Shown: piece by piece, positions 39,658-50,200 of the stretch
Layout: each line of letters begins with the position of its first letter
Numbering within the stretch: the first letter of the stretch is position 1
From: Shimia sp.
GTDB taxonomy: Bacteria; Pseudomonadota; Alphaproteobacteria; Rhodobacterales; Rhodobacteraceae
DNA: 64,000 nucleotides
Direction of reading: 5' to 3'
Assembly: GCF_022448905.1 (NCBI RefSeq)
Contig: NZ_JAKVCW010000012.1
Coordinates: forward strand, 79,395-143,394
The notes under the pieces: generated by a model
What the model saw: only the letters and a program-made list of their open reading frames with translations
Told to the model about the DNA's origin: nothing
Database searches by the model: none
Made by a program: the position numbers and the translations under genes

Positions 39658-40851
39658 TTATTTAGCCTCGTTGTAAATCTTGGAAATCGCGTCGCCAATT
39701 ACGGGCCCATATGGACGCGCTCTTTGCAGCACTTTCAAAATCAGCAAGGCGCTGGCCGCATCCAACTTTTTTTCGTCAAACAAACGCATCGCCACATCGC
39801 GAATTGAGTCGATCTCTTCAGGCGCCATGAAAGCCAGACCTTTGATGCTTAGAATCTGGTCTAGCATATCGCTGCAAGCTTCGGTTTCCGGCTCCGCCTC
39901 CGAAACTCCCGACGCGGGTTTTGGTTTCGCGAACAAATTGGTGTCGGCGTCGAAGTACTCTTTGAAAAACGCTCGGTTGCTCTCGTCAAAAGTTTCGTAC
40001 AGAGCTGGTTGCCTTGGATCTTGGACACCACCTCCTTCACTGAGAGCGCTGATCGACATCATACGCGCTTTCAAACGATTGTTCAGGGGGTTCGCAAAAA
40101 TCGAAAATCTGGGAGGGCATTTCGCGTTGATGATCCGAAAACACTCTGCTTGCCTGGCCGTAAGGGATTCATTTGCCGGAACACTTTCAAACGAGAGACG
40201 TTCCGCATCGACTCCCGTGAGTACGGTTGACAGAAAATCATAGCGAATATCACCATTCTTCATCGACGCGCGATCATAAATTCTTGGCATTAAGTTTTCT
40301 TTGCCAAACACCTGTGCCCACTTCGTGAAGAACTCCATGTAATCGTAGTAATGATTGCCGGGACCAACATCGTTTTGAAATGTTAGGATTTTTTCGGGGG
40401 AATGAAGCTTTATTCCGGTCGAGTAGAGACTGGTTCGAACCTTCGATTGTTCTCGGAAGTAGCAAACGATTTTTACCTCTGAAAAGCAGCGGTCCAACAG
40501 GTTTTTGACCCGTTCTATTTGCTCTACGGTTTGTAGGCGACTGTGAAAATGCTCGCTTGAGAACACGACAGTATGATGGTCGCGCGCCAATTCTGACATC
40601 TCGTCTAAGAACGACTCCTCAAAACCGTGAAAAAATGCCTCACGGTGATGTCCGTCAAACACCATATTTTCGTGCATATAGTCGTCATAGCCGGTCTGAA
40701 AAAAGGCGACGAGTTTACGATTATTCGGATAAGCGGCCGTCCTTGACAGTCCAACGCCCTGTACAGAAAGAGCATCTGAGTTTTCGTACAACCAATTTTG
40801 AATGAGCGTCGTGCCGGTTTTCTCTGTACCAATATGCAAAATGCACTTCAT
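39658..40851 (-). CDS. Sulfotransferase-like protein
   Basis: The 397-residue product has HIGTEKTGTTLIQ near the N-terminus (5'-phosphosulfate loop) and IVCYFREQSKVRTSLYS for the 3'-phosphate site. The C-terminal 150 residues have no motif that I recognise. The gene is A+T-richer than the rfb genes. It is convergent with glf and divergent from the FkbM-like gene. Acceptor unknown. Confidence 0.78.
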   Translation of the reverse strand: MKCILHIGTEKTGTTLIQNWLYENSDALSVQGVGLSRTAAYPNNRKLVAFFQTGYDDYMHENMVFDGHHREAFFHGFEESFLDEMSELARDHHTVVFSSEHFHSRLQTVEQIERVKNLLDRCFSEVKIVCYFREQSKVRTSLYSTGIKLHSPEKILTFQNDVGPGNHYYDYMEFFTKWAQVFGKENLMPRIYDRASMKNGDIRYDFLSTVLTGVDAERLSFESVPANESLTARQAECFRIINAKCPPRFSIFANPLNNRLKARMMSISALSEGGGVQDPRQPALYETFDESNRAFFKEYFDADTNLFAKPKPASGVSEAEPETEACSDMLDQILSIKGLAFMAPEEIDSIRDVAMRLFDEKKLDAASALLILKVLQRARPYGPVIGDAISKIYNEAK

Positions 40852-41186
40852 GATCGTCTTTTCCTTTGGGCCAGAGCCCGTCTCGATTTCAAATTCGCTT
40901 ACCAGTAACCGAGCAACATGTCACCTCAGACGCGCAGCGCTTTAGCCACATTCTGTGAATTGGGTCCGTGCTGTGTTCAATCGGCGTGCAGCAATCAAAA
41001 TTTTTAAATCTGGAGGTGTGATCCGCCTAGAATTTAGCTAAAATACAAATTCTTCTTACACACATGCCTTCACCGCGCAAGCGCAAGAGGTATTCCTTGC
41101 AAGCCTTCCCCGCTTGATTGCAAATTTTCGAGAGAAGGCTAAGGTCACGTCATTAGAGTCACAATGAATTTGGGCAGTGTTCAAGT
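40852..41186. other. A+T-rich divergent gap
   Basis: This 335-base gap between two divergent genes contains no open frame I can support. It is visibly A+T-richer than its surroundings and probably holds the promoters for both flanking genes. I see no clear operator or hairpin. Confidence 0.5.
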
Positions 41187-43073
41187 ATGAAATTCAATCC
41201 TTCCGACCGTCCGGTAAAATCGCTTGTTGTCATCGGTCCACCCGAACAACCGGCGCTCGTCACTTTGCTCGAAAACGCTCCCGAGTTCGTCGTTGTGATC
41301 GAGCCCGAGCACGAGAAAGCGCAGCAACTGAAAAAGGCGTTCTCCGGATACGACAACTTTCACATTGTGACAGCTGCAATTGGCGAAGATGGCGAAGAAG
41401 CCGTCCTTGTTGAGTACAACTTTCCTGGCTTGAGAAGCATGCGCGAACCCGCTTCTGCGTTGAAAGAACTTTTTCCTGGATTGTCGGCGCGAACCACGAT
41501 TTCAGTAAATACCCAATCCTTCGAACGTGTTTTGGAAACTCTCCCAAACATTCCGGAGCCGTCAGCACTTTTCTTAGATATGCCAGGGTCTGAACTCGAT
41601 ATTCTTGAGTCCATTGAAAGTGCCAGCCTCCTTGCGCAAGTTCATGATCTTACTATTAAATGCAATGCTCAGCCGATGTTCGAAAATGGGCCCGGTGCGC
41701 AAGAAGTGATGCACTGGATGCAAGACCGGCACTATAAGGCAAACCAACTGGACGACAGGGATCCAGATTGGCCCGTTTTACAATTTATCCCCGACCAAAC
41801 CGCGCGAGAAAATCAGCAACTTAAGGCGGCCTTGACGGAAACTCGGGCAGACATATCGTCCCTTGAAGCCGAGTTGTCTAAAGAACGCGAAGCGCTTGCC
41901 CAGAGTTTGAAGGAAAGGGCAAAGTGTTCTGCGACGCTAAAAGATGCACAAGAAAGAGCAGCCCAAGTTCCAGATTTGGTGGCATCACTTGCGGCTGCCA
42001 AGCAAGAGGCTGAAAAGGCTAAAAAGGACGCCTCTGACAGCGAAGAGGCTTTGGCTAGATCTAAAGACGCTTTGAAGGATAAGGTGTCTGAGCTGCAAGC
42101 AAATAGGGCCGCTTCGCAAGCGAGCGAGGAGCTGTTGCAAGCGTCGCTTGAAACCGCAGTCCAGGAGGCTGCAATAGCGAGCCAGCAGGTTTCAGAAAAA
42201 GAAATCGCTCTGAACAAATCTTTGGCAGACTTGAAGTCTGTTTCATCCGAGCTAGCCCTCGCAAAAGAATCCTTGAGCTCCAATGAGGAGGAACTCAGAT
42301 CAGCCCCGTCGCGGATTAACGAGCTTGAAGCCATTGCCAAAAGCCAAGCCGAACAGATTAGCGTATTGGAGGAAAACGCCAAGCGGCGCACGGAAGAGCT
42401 TGAGCGGGTACAGGAAAAAGTGGCTTCGGCTTCGCAGCGAGAACAGGCGCTCGAGCGAAAAATCTCTGAAACACAAGAAGAACTCAAGAACGCCCAAACT
42501 GCTTTGAAAGCAAGTGGCGCTTCCGGGTCCGAACCCAATGTGTCTAAACCGGATTCGGTAAAGAAAATTGAAGAGATGCTGGAACGCAAGCTGGGAGCTT
42601 TGGTTCCAGCACAACCGTCCGCGGCAGCGGCGCGGCACTCCAGCCCAGAGCTTAAATCAGAAAATGCGGATCCACAGCCACAAAGGCAAGACAAAGAACT
42701 TCTTGCTGCGCTGGCAAAAATAGAGAGTTTGCAAAGTGATCTTGCCATTTCCTTGAGATTGCAGCAGCAGGCACAGAATGACATGTTCGAATTGCGCGCA
42801 CGCTATCGTGAAAATGAAAAAGACCGAGTCACACAGTCTGCTTTGCTTCAGAAACTGACGCCGCGTCTTCAACAAGCAGCACAACAGCTGCAGCAATTGT
42901 CACTGACCGAAGATCTGCCCGCCGCCTTAGCGATTGAAGTAGCTGATCCCCCTTCTAAGACCCGCACAACACGAAGTCGAAAGAGCCCTACGAAACCAAC
43001 AACAAAGGCCAAAACAAAAACTTCTACCCGGAAGCGAACCCCGGCAACCAAGCAGAGCACGGGAAGCTCCTAA
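41187..43073 (+). CDS. FkbM-like Rossmann domain fused to a long coiled coil and a basic tail
   Basis: The 628-residue protein has an N-terminal domain of about 205 residues resembling FkbM-type methyltransferases: FVVVIEPEHEKAQQLKKAF and ALFLDMPGSELDILESI match the SAM-side and following strand patterns. The usual glycine loop is weak (VVIGPPEQ). Residues 210-590 are heptad-rich coiled coil with many Glu/Ala/Leu. The last 35 residues are Lys/Arg/Thr-rich (TRTTRSRKSPTKPTTKAK). Its stop overlaps the next sulfotransferase-like start by one base, so they are coupled. Function unknown; a scaffold with or without methyltransferase activity is possible. Confidence 0.72.
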   Translation: MKFNPSDRPVKSLVVIGPPEQPALVTLLENAPEFVVVIEPEHEKAQQLKKAFSGYDNFHIVTAAIGEDGEEAVLVEYNFPGLRSMREPASALKELFPGLSARTTISVNTQSFERVLETLPNIPEPSALFLDMPGSELDILESIESASLLAQVHDLTIKCNAQPMFENGPGAQEVMHWMQDRHYKANQLDDRDPDWPVLQFIPDQTARENQQLKAALTETRADISSLEAELSKEREALAQSLKERAKCSATLKDAQERAAQVPDLVASLAAAKQEAEKAKKDASDSEEALARSKDALKDKVSELQANRAASQASEELLQASLETAVQEAAIASQQVSEKEIALNKSLADLKSVSSELALAKESLSSNEEELRSAPSRINELEAIAKSQAEQISVLEENAKRRTEELERVQEKVASASQREQALERKISETQEELKNAQTALKASGASGSEPNVSKPDSVKKIEEMLERKLGALVPAQPSAAAARHSSPELKSENADPQPQRQDKELLAALAKIESLQSDLAISLRLQQQAQNDMFELRARYRENEKDRVTQSALLQKLTPRLQQAAQQLQQLSLTEDLPAALAIEVADPPSKTRTTRSRKSPTKPTTKAKTKTSTRKRTPATKQSTGSS

Positions 43074-43996
43074 TGGCGACCTTGGCAGACACACCGGCAA
43101 AGTCGTTGTTGGAAACGCTTGAGGGCGCGCTCGACATGCTAGCGGAATACGCGGACGCACCAATTGATGATGGGACGCATCTTCCAAGTTTACTCGAACA
43201 ATGCGAAGCCTTAACTCAGGCCGAACCGAAAATAGAGCCTGTGCGGACCCTCCACCACTTTGCCTGTACCGGAGGAACTTTGATCAGCAAATGTCTGGCG
43301 GTAATGCCCAATGTGACGGTTTTGAGCGAGATTGATCCGCTAAGCCCGCTAATAGCTCTGCCTAAAATACCGGCATTTGCACCAACGGATCTGATTTATG
43401 GCGCGCGAAGAGCTTTGAGACCGCTTAGCGATGATGCAACCGTTGATGTATTCAAAGCTTCGCTTGAGGCTCTTCATAAATCGTTTCAGGACCAAGGCAG
43501 CTATCTGTGCCTGCGGGATCATGCACACTCCCAATTCTGTACAGATGCTAATGGAAAAGAGCGCCCCACGTTAGATGAAATCGTAGCGGAGATCTTACCG
43601 GTTAAGTCCGTTGTTACTGTACGCCACCCGCTAGAGTCTTACCTTTCACTCATAAAAAACCGGTGGCAACACTTCTCCCCCGCCACTATCGAGGAATACT
43701 CCAAACGGTACATGTTGTTTTTAGACCGATACAAGGGCGTGCCTGTTTTTCGATATGAAGATTTTGTGGCGGCCCCTGACGACGTTTTGAATAAAATCTG
43801 TGATGAACTGGCCCTGCCTTTTATCGAAGGTGCTGAATCGATGCACCAATTAGTGTCGTTGAGTGGTGACAGCGGTCGGAAATCTGACAAGATTTCTGCA
43901 AGGCCCCGTCGACCAGTACCCACGGACTTGGCTGAGCAAATCAAGCACTCCAGAACCTACACTTCACTGTGCGCGCGCTTGGAGTATGCTCCCTGA
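43073..43996 (+). CDS. Sulfotransferase-like protein
   Basis: The 307-residue protein carries HFACTGGTLISKCLA (residues about 62-76), a variant P-loop, and VVTVRHPLESYLSLIKN, the 3'-phosphate region. A further segment VPVFRYEDFVAAPDDVL fits the family's C-terminal core. Its ATG overlaps the preceding TAA. It is the partner of the FkbM-like coiled-coil gene. The decayed IS3 element lies just downstream. Confidence 0.8.
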   Translation: MATLADTPAKSLLETLEGALDMLAEYADAPIDDGTHLPSLLEQCEALTQAEPKIEPVRTLHHFACTGGTLISKCLAVMPNVTVLSEIDPLSPLIALPKIPAFAPTDLIYGARRALRPLSDDATVDVFKASLEALHKSFQDQGSYLCLRDHAHSQFCTDANGKERPTLDEIVAEILPVKSVVTVRHPLESYLSLIKNRWQHFSPATIEEYSKRYMLFLDRYKGVPVFRYEDFVAAPDDVLNKICDELALPFIEGAESMHQLVSLSGDSGRKSDKISARPRRPVPTDLAEQIKHSRTYTSLCARLEYAP

Positions 43997-44014
43997 CGTA
44001 TCCTGATTGGAACC

Positions 44015-44866
44015 TGACCTGCTCCGCTAGATAAACCTCTGTTTTGATTTACCCTGTTCTCCAACTGAGGACACAGACGGTGAAGAGAAATATTTCAGAG
44101 AAGAACAGTTCTTTGGGATAATCAAAAATCATCAGGCTGGGAATGGAGGCCGAGGATGCCGCGCTCTAGAAGTTTCTGGCGGAACAGATAGTGGATACAT
44201 CTTCTCTCAAAGAAACTTTGTAAGTTACGACTTGAGACTTGGAGCGCGACGCAGACCTGTAAATTGCGCCATTACAGGGAGACGAATTAGTTAGAAACGG
44301 GCTTGCGCATTGGTCGGCATCAATCCATCATTTTCCTCCGGAAACACAAGCGCCCGGCAGATACCGATCTACGCGACCGACTGCAGTATTTGTTATCTGA
44401 ACGTCGGCCTTAGGCATCGTCGCCCGAACATCCAACCAGGCAAGTGGATTGTTCGCGAACTGGATCGGATTGCAGGGCTTCGAGGCAATCCATGTTTAGT
44501 CGCCTTAGGCTATGGTGCGGAACTGGCCCGCCACGCAATCTTTCGGACGTGGGAAGATCGCAATATCGAATGACATCAAACGCTCCAAACAAACACTGTA
44601 GAATGGATTCCAGAAAAGCTTTTTGGAACTCATACGCGACGAGCACCTAAACGAACATCTGTTCGAGAGCACGCGCTGTGCCCGCAAACTGGTGCCTGCA
44701 TGGCGGTCCACTTGTACCAACAGCAGCCCCAGTCCTATTTAGCTGGGCTGAGTCCAGCGGAATTTGTTCATCGCTCAAAGAAAAACCAAAACCAAGCAGA
44801 GTTACCCGAAATTAGCGAACTCTCAGGAGATAATTCAGACACTCAGAAAACCTTGGGGTTGAACGG
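44015..44866 (+). pseudogene. Decayed IS3-family transposase (OrfA and OrfB remnants)
   Basis: Reading across frames gives the remains of both IS3 ORFs. Near 44080, KRNISEK then EEQFFGIIKNHQAG matches the OrfA start. Near 44400, FGYRRPNI-like and WIVRELDRIAGLRGNPC match OrfB. Near 44635, RDEHLNEHLFES and, near 44740, LAGLSPAEFVHRSKKNQNQ match the OrfB C-terminus. Several frameshifts and stops break it. TGACCTGCTCC near 44015 may be the left inverted-repeat end; I cannot see a clear right end. The element is inactive. It sits between a sulfotransferase-like gene and a coiled-coil gene. Confidence 0.82.
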
Positions 44867-44867
44867 A

Positions 44868-45968
44868 TCAGTCTCGCCCGCGCCACCACATAACAACCGC
44901 TCTGATTGGAGCCGTAATGCGCCATGAATTGGACGCATATACTGCGTCCAACTGACATCTCAAATCCTGAATGTGATGCTCGCGATCGTCAATTTTTGCC
45001 TTGAAGCCCGCTTCCAAGTCACGAACCTGTGCCACAAGATGTGCTTCGATGTCTCTAGACCGAGCGAGGGATTGTTCACTGCGCTTGGTGCGTTTCACTT
45101 CACTGTCCAGTTTTTCACTTAAAACTTCAAATTTGCCTTTCGAAGCCCGTAATTCTGATTGGAGTTGTTCCAACCGATTGGCCTGCGCATCACGTTCTTT
45201 TTGGGCCGTTAGCAACTCCTCCCCGATCTCAGATTGCCGCGATGCAGCGGTTTGCAATCGGGTCAGCAGCTCGGAAATTCGGGAAGCCTGCGTTTCGTTT
45301 GACGTGACAGCCAGCACGCGTGCGTTCTCAGTAGCTTTAAGGCTGTCTTCTAGTTGAAGCACTTGCTGCTGTAAGGCGTTCCCGATTTCTTCTCGATACC
45401 GTAGTAGGACACTGTGAGACTGGTGGAGATCATGCCATTCTTTTGCCAAACCACCAATCGATTGAAGGGGGTCAATATCTGCAGAGAGGTGGCCAACGCT
45501 GCTGGCTTGTAGTTCAGACCAAATTTTGAATGCGGATCGGTTCAGGGTCAGCAACATCTCAGCCATTTGAACCGTTATCGGATTTGCAACAGTCTCTTTT
45601 TTGGCAAGATCCGCAGGCGTAATCTTGGGAAAGAACGCGGAGAGAGATTGAAGCGTCTCGTCGCCACCCGGGCGTTCGGCCAAGACCAAATTTCGACGAT
45701 TGCTGCGAAGCACGCCAAGTATCATCTCTGCGCCTGCGCACCATTGCGTCAACGCCTCGGGCGCGGAGATGCCGTTTTCAAGCAGCAGCGCAACAGTTGT
45801 CACCGGCGAATCGTACAGAATTAAACCGCGACTGTTGCTGTTATCCAAAAGAAGTTGCAGGTCTTCAAAGTCACGAAGCGAGACAAGGTTTGATGTTTCT
45901 TCAGAAACTGTTTTCAGCGTTGCCCAATCTGGGAGAGCTAGTGTCTCGGCTATGGTAGCGTGCTGCAT
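44868..45968 (-). CDS. Coiled-coil protein with a polysaccharide-locus C-terminal tail
   Basis: The 366-residue protein has no catalytic motif I recognise. Residues about 1-160 are mixed alpha/beta. Residues about 180-335 are coiled coil with Glu/Gln/Leu heptads. The last 20 residues, NSWRITAPIRAVV then MWWRGRD, resemble the short tail often seen at the end of glycosyltransferases and coiled-coil proteins of surface-polysaccharide loci. I chose the ATG at 45968 (with AAGGCAGA before it) over an upstream TTG at 46007. Its 3' end abuts the decayed IS3 element. Confidence 0.7.
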   Translation of the reverse strand: MQHATIAETLALPDWATLKTVSEETSNLVSLRDFEDLQLLLDNSNSRGLILYDSPVTTVALLLENGISAPEALTQWCAGAEMILGVLRSNRRNLVLAERPGGDETLQSLSAFFPKITPADLAKKETVANPITVQMAEMLLTLNRSAFKIWSELQASSVGHLSADIDPLQSIGGLAKEWHDLHQSHSVLLRYREEIGNALQQQVLQLEDSLKATENARVLAVTSNETQASRISELLTRLQTAASRQSEIGEELLTAQKERDAQANRLEQLQSELRASKGKFEVLSEKLDSEVKRTKRSEQSLARSRDIEAHLVAQVRDLEAGFKAKIDDREHHIQDLRCQLDAVYASNSWRITAPIRAVVMWWRGRD

Positions 45969-46079
45969 TCTGCCTTGCTTTCTGTTGCGTATTTTTGTGC
46001 GGTTCAAATTTCGTCGCGCGTCTTATGGGTAGCAAACTTTTGGTGAGAATGAAGGGTTTAAATTTCAGATCTGAGAATC

Positions 46080-47180
46080 CTAAGTGTCTGCCGCGGTATG
46101 ATCATGGTTTTTCATGAAGTCTTCAAATGCCGCACGCAGTTCGACGTTCAAATCCGGCAATGCGGCCTCGAGATTTTCCTTAAACGTCTGCCCAAACAGT
46201 CTATCGGTCGTATGTGTGTTTCCTGAGGGGGGCGCATATTCAATGTCAAATCGTTGTTTGAGAAACGCCATGTCGTCTGCAACCGCATCCCAAACCTGCT
46301 TCCTCTGATCAGTTGAAAAAAAAGTAGCCTTTTCGCCAGTGAGGCTGAATAGCACCCTTCGGTCACGATCTGTGATCGGAGCTCTGGTGCCTCGGTTTTG
46401 TAGTAATCTGGCCCCAGCAGGAGACACTCGTGGGCCTTCATACAGCCAAGACAAAAACTTCAAGACCTCCCCGGAAATGCTTGTGTTTGTCCGTGTTTCG
46501 AGATTTCTTACTCCGTCAATCGAGAGACCAAGAACGCCCAAAAAATAGCCGATAAGGCCGTCTGAATGTGCGCGCGCTACTTCATAGGAATAGAACTCTA
46601 TGGCCTCATCGCCAAATACCTTTGCGTAGGTTTCATAGATTTCCTTGTAGCGTTTACCGCCGCCTTCGATCTGAAACCCCCGAGCGTCCTCTTCTGTCAT
46701 GCCATTGGCTTTGATCAGCTGTTGTAGGCCACTTTCCGCTCGAGAGACAGGGTCACGCGTGAAATACAGAATTCTATAGTTCGGCTCTTCCCCGCAAATA
46801 TCGCGCATTGTTTTTTTTAAACGCTCAAGATGCGGCACCAATAGGCAGGTTCCTGCATCTTCCCCAGAGAAGAGTATTTTGTCCCCATCAAAATGTCGCA
46901 CCTCCTTGCGTATGTTTTTCAGCATCTCCTGAGCATCCGCACGAATTTGAGCTTGTGAGAGGCCAAAGCGGCCATGAACTGGGTGCTTGGCAGCTTCACC
47001 GAAAGCTTTTAGGAAAAATCCCGAGTGACATGCTGGCAGGCACTTCGGGTAGAGCAGCCCGTGCTCTCTAAAGTGCATGATGTTGGTCTTAAAAACACTC
47101 TGGATCGTAGTTGTACCGGTTTTATGGCGGCCAACATGCAAAACAACTGTCATTTTCTCTGAACTTGGTGACATCGTCAT
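46080..47180 (-). CDS. Sulfotransferase-like protein
   Basis: The 366-residue protein has HVGRHKTGTTTIQ (5'-phosphosulfate loop) and ILYFTRDPVSRAESGLQQL (3'-phosphate site). The start is the ATG at 47180, with an alternative ATG nine codons later just before the P-loop region. It lies 78 bases after the 1072-aa glycosyltransferase gene on the same strand and may share its transcript. Acceptor unknown. Confidence 0.8.
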   Translation of the reverse strand: MTMSPSSEKMTVVLHVGRHKTGTTTIQSVFKTNIMHFREHGLLYPKCLPACHSGFFLKAFGEAAKHPVHGRFGLSQAQIRADAQEMLKNIRKEVRHFDGDKILFSGEDAGTCLLVPHLERLKKTMRDICGEEPNYRILYFTRDPVSRAESGLQQLIKANGMTEEDARGFQIEGGGKRYKEIYETYAKVFGDEAIEFYSYEVARAHSDGLIGYFLGVLGLSIDGVRNLETRTNTSISGEVLKFLSWLYEGPRVSPAGARLLQNRGTRAPITDRDRRVLFSLTGEKATFFSTDQRKQVWDAVADDMAFLKQRFDIEYAPPSGNTHTTDRLFGQTFKENLEAALPDLNVELRAAFEDFMKNHDHTAADT

Positions 47181-47258
47181 GCCCTAACTTAATTACGTTT
47201 TTTTTGGTCGCCGGCAGGCACAACGCACGCGCCACTGGGCCTATTGTGCACACATCTA

Positions 47259-50200
47259 TCACTCACAAACAACTTTCCGGTAGAGTTCCAAATGCTGATC
47301 GCGGACGCTTTCTGGATTGTGCAAATCTAACGCAGCGCTTCGGGCTCGAAGGCTGCGCATAAGAGCTTCTTCTGAGGTGGTGTCCTTTAGAGCCCAAGCC
47401 AATCCCTCCGCAAAATGACCCGCGTCTTCGTACCGCGCAATAAAACCGGTTTCGAGATGGTGGACCAACTCCGGCACGTTCCCAACAGGGAATGCAACAA
47501 CAGGTGTTCCCGAAAGAAGCGCCTCTGGCACGGTTTGTGGTGCATTGTCCTCCCGCGACGGGAAAGCAAAAACATCCGCGGCCGCATAGACCAGCGACAG
47601 TTTGGCCGGGTCAGATATGTAGCCCATATTGCGAACCGGCAGGCCAAGATCGAGGCTAGCTGACCCAAAAAATAGCCCATGCACGTTGTCGGCCTGACCG
47701 CGTTCCTTCAACAAACGCGCACTCTCCACCAAGATATCGCCGCCTTTACGCAGGTTGTTGAGGCTGTCTGCGCCAAATGCCACAATTTTGGCATCCAAGG
47801 GCAAACCTAGCTGCATCCGGGCGACCAGCTTGTTGGTTGGGATAAAGTGCTCAATTGGGATCGAATTTGGCAGAACATGCACAGGACGGTCGTCAAACAA
47901 AGAACTTTCTTTAGCGCAATCAGCCAACCATTGAGATGGCGTAACGATATGCAAATTCTTGATCTTTGCGTATGCCTCCCGCTTGGCTTTCCAAGCTTCA
48001 TGTGCGAGTGATTTGTCACCCTCAAGCAGCGGACAATTGGCACATTCGTTTTTGTAGCCTTCACACCCTTCGGTGTAGTGACAGCCGCCGGTGAACGGGT
48101 TCATGTCGTGCAAGGTCCAAACTACGGGACGATCCGTGACGATCTCTTCCATCCGTTCAAGATCCAACATACCCACCACCCAGTGGAAATGCACCACATC
48201 GCTCTGCGCCAAGGCTGCACCCATAGACGCGGGGTCCACCATGCTGCCAGATCGCGAAAAGAGTTCACGAGAGAGCGGTTTTGGACTCGCATCGTCTTCC
48301 AAGACGCTAACGTCTGTCCAGTGCTTCCACAAAGTCTCCAAATCGCCTGAACGTTGCGCGTCACCGGCCGGTCCGGTGACGGGCGCTAGGTGCGCATCCG
48401 GACTCCCGGAACGCTTGAAAGCGCAAATGGTGAAGGCGCCTTGATTGGCCTCGCGCATGATGTTCATGCAGCGTTGGCTCGCGATGCCCGCGCCGCCGTA
48501 GTCAAATGTCGATACAATCGCAATTTTGAGTTCGCGTTCTGGCGCTGGCATCAAACCAAGGCGTACAAAGTTGTCGCGCAGGATTTGCCGCAATTCCAGA
48601 TTCTCACACAAGCCCGCATCCTTCGAGCCGGCCTTACAGAACACCTCATAGAGTGTCTTATAGAACGCGGTGCTGTCTTCTTCCGAAAGTGCTGCGTTGA
48701 GCTCCGCAAAGAAGGGCGGGTTCCACCAATCAAACAGGAAGAAATCTGCGCGCTCTTTATGACCAGAATCAACCAAAAGAGCCCAAGCACGTCGACGCCA
48801 TTCGATCTCGTCCATGTATTTGGAGAACGTATAGTTGTTCATAGCGCTTTCTGCGCTGTCTTGGTATACGTAGACTGGGTCTGGGATCAGCGTCACAACC
48901 GATGCAAAGGTCATCGCTTTGATCAAAAACAGGCTGTCTTCGCCCATGCGGAAGTCCTCAGGATAGAGAACAGTCTCCGCAAAGTCACGATCATAAAGGC
49001 CTGCCCAATGACCTTCAGTGGAGGCCAGCAAACCAGGCATGTCGCTGAGGTTGGTTTGCGCAATGGTGCGGTCCGAAATACCCGCGGGGTATTTGACGCC
49101 CTGATCTAGATGCCCGTGGATCATGCGCTCCACTTGGAAGCCACCCCGCACAACGGTGCTGCCGTGCTCTTGTGCTGCCTCATACAGCTTTTTTAACGCA
49201 CCAGCTGGTACGCGGTCGTCCGCATCCAACATAAAGACATATTGCCCACGGGCCTGGCGAATCGCCGCATTTCTTGATGCCGCTGGACCTTTGTTGGTTT
49301 CGTTTTTCAAGAAGCGCACGCGCCCATCCTGAGAAACGGCTCTTTCCAGAATTGTCACGGTGCCATCGGTACTACAATCATCCACACAGATGACCTCGAT
49401 CTCCGGCAAGCCCTCCTGAAGCAACAGCGAATCGAGGGTATCTTGTAAGATCTCCTGGGCATTGTAGACCGGCATGATGACACTGATTTTCGGATACAAC
49501 ATCGGCGTTTGAGACGCGATCTGCGCCAGAGGCGCTTCGGCCCAGAAGCCCCCCCAAAGACGCCCAAAATCCTTCACCATTGCGCGTACGGCGAGGACAA
49601 ACTCATGCTGGTCCAGATGAGCATTTGCCGCATCAATGAACGCTTCAGGCCGAGCTTTGGAATGATCCGCCAGAGATTGGCTCACTTCGGGTTGCAAAAA
49701 CGGGAACGTGCGGACCAAAAGGGCATGGTGCTCATCGTGCAACTGTTCCATTGCCGTGTTGGACACGCCTGTGGTGCGGAAATTCAGAAGCGGTTCACGC
49801 AGTTCGAAGTAACTCGCGCCGGCTCTGAACAATCGTATGGTCAAATCAAAATCTGCAATGATCGGATAACTCAGATCGTAAGGGCCAACCTTGTCGTAGA
49901 GAGCGGACGGGATCAGCATTGTCTCATGGCGCAACGGCATGCGCAGCAACACAGAGTGATCATAACTCATGCTCGGCAGAACATAATTATTGCCATCTTC
50001 GCCTATGTAGAGCGCCAAGGCCCCTACAAAATCGCACCCACTATACTGCCAAGCGTTAACCAAGCGCTCAACAGCATCATCCCTATACCAATCGTCAGAA
50101 TTGAGGAGCAAAACCGCCTCGCCCTGCGCCAATTCCAAGCCTTTGTTCATAGCGTCGTAGATGCCTTTGTCAGGCTCTGAAACGTAGTAGTCGATCAAGT

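Noticed and set aside
44310..44573. Short frame that could be called a hypothetical protein
   Set aside because: It is a piece of the decayed IS3 OrfB (WIVRELDRIAGLRG region), not an intact gene.
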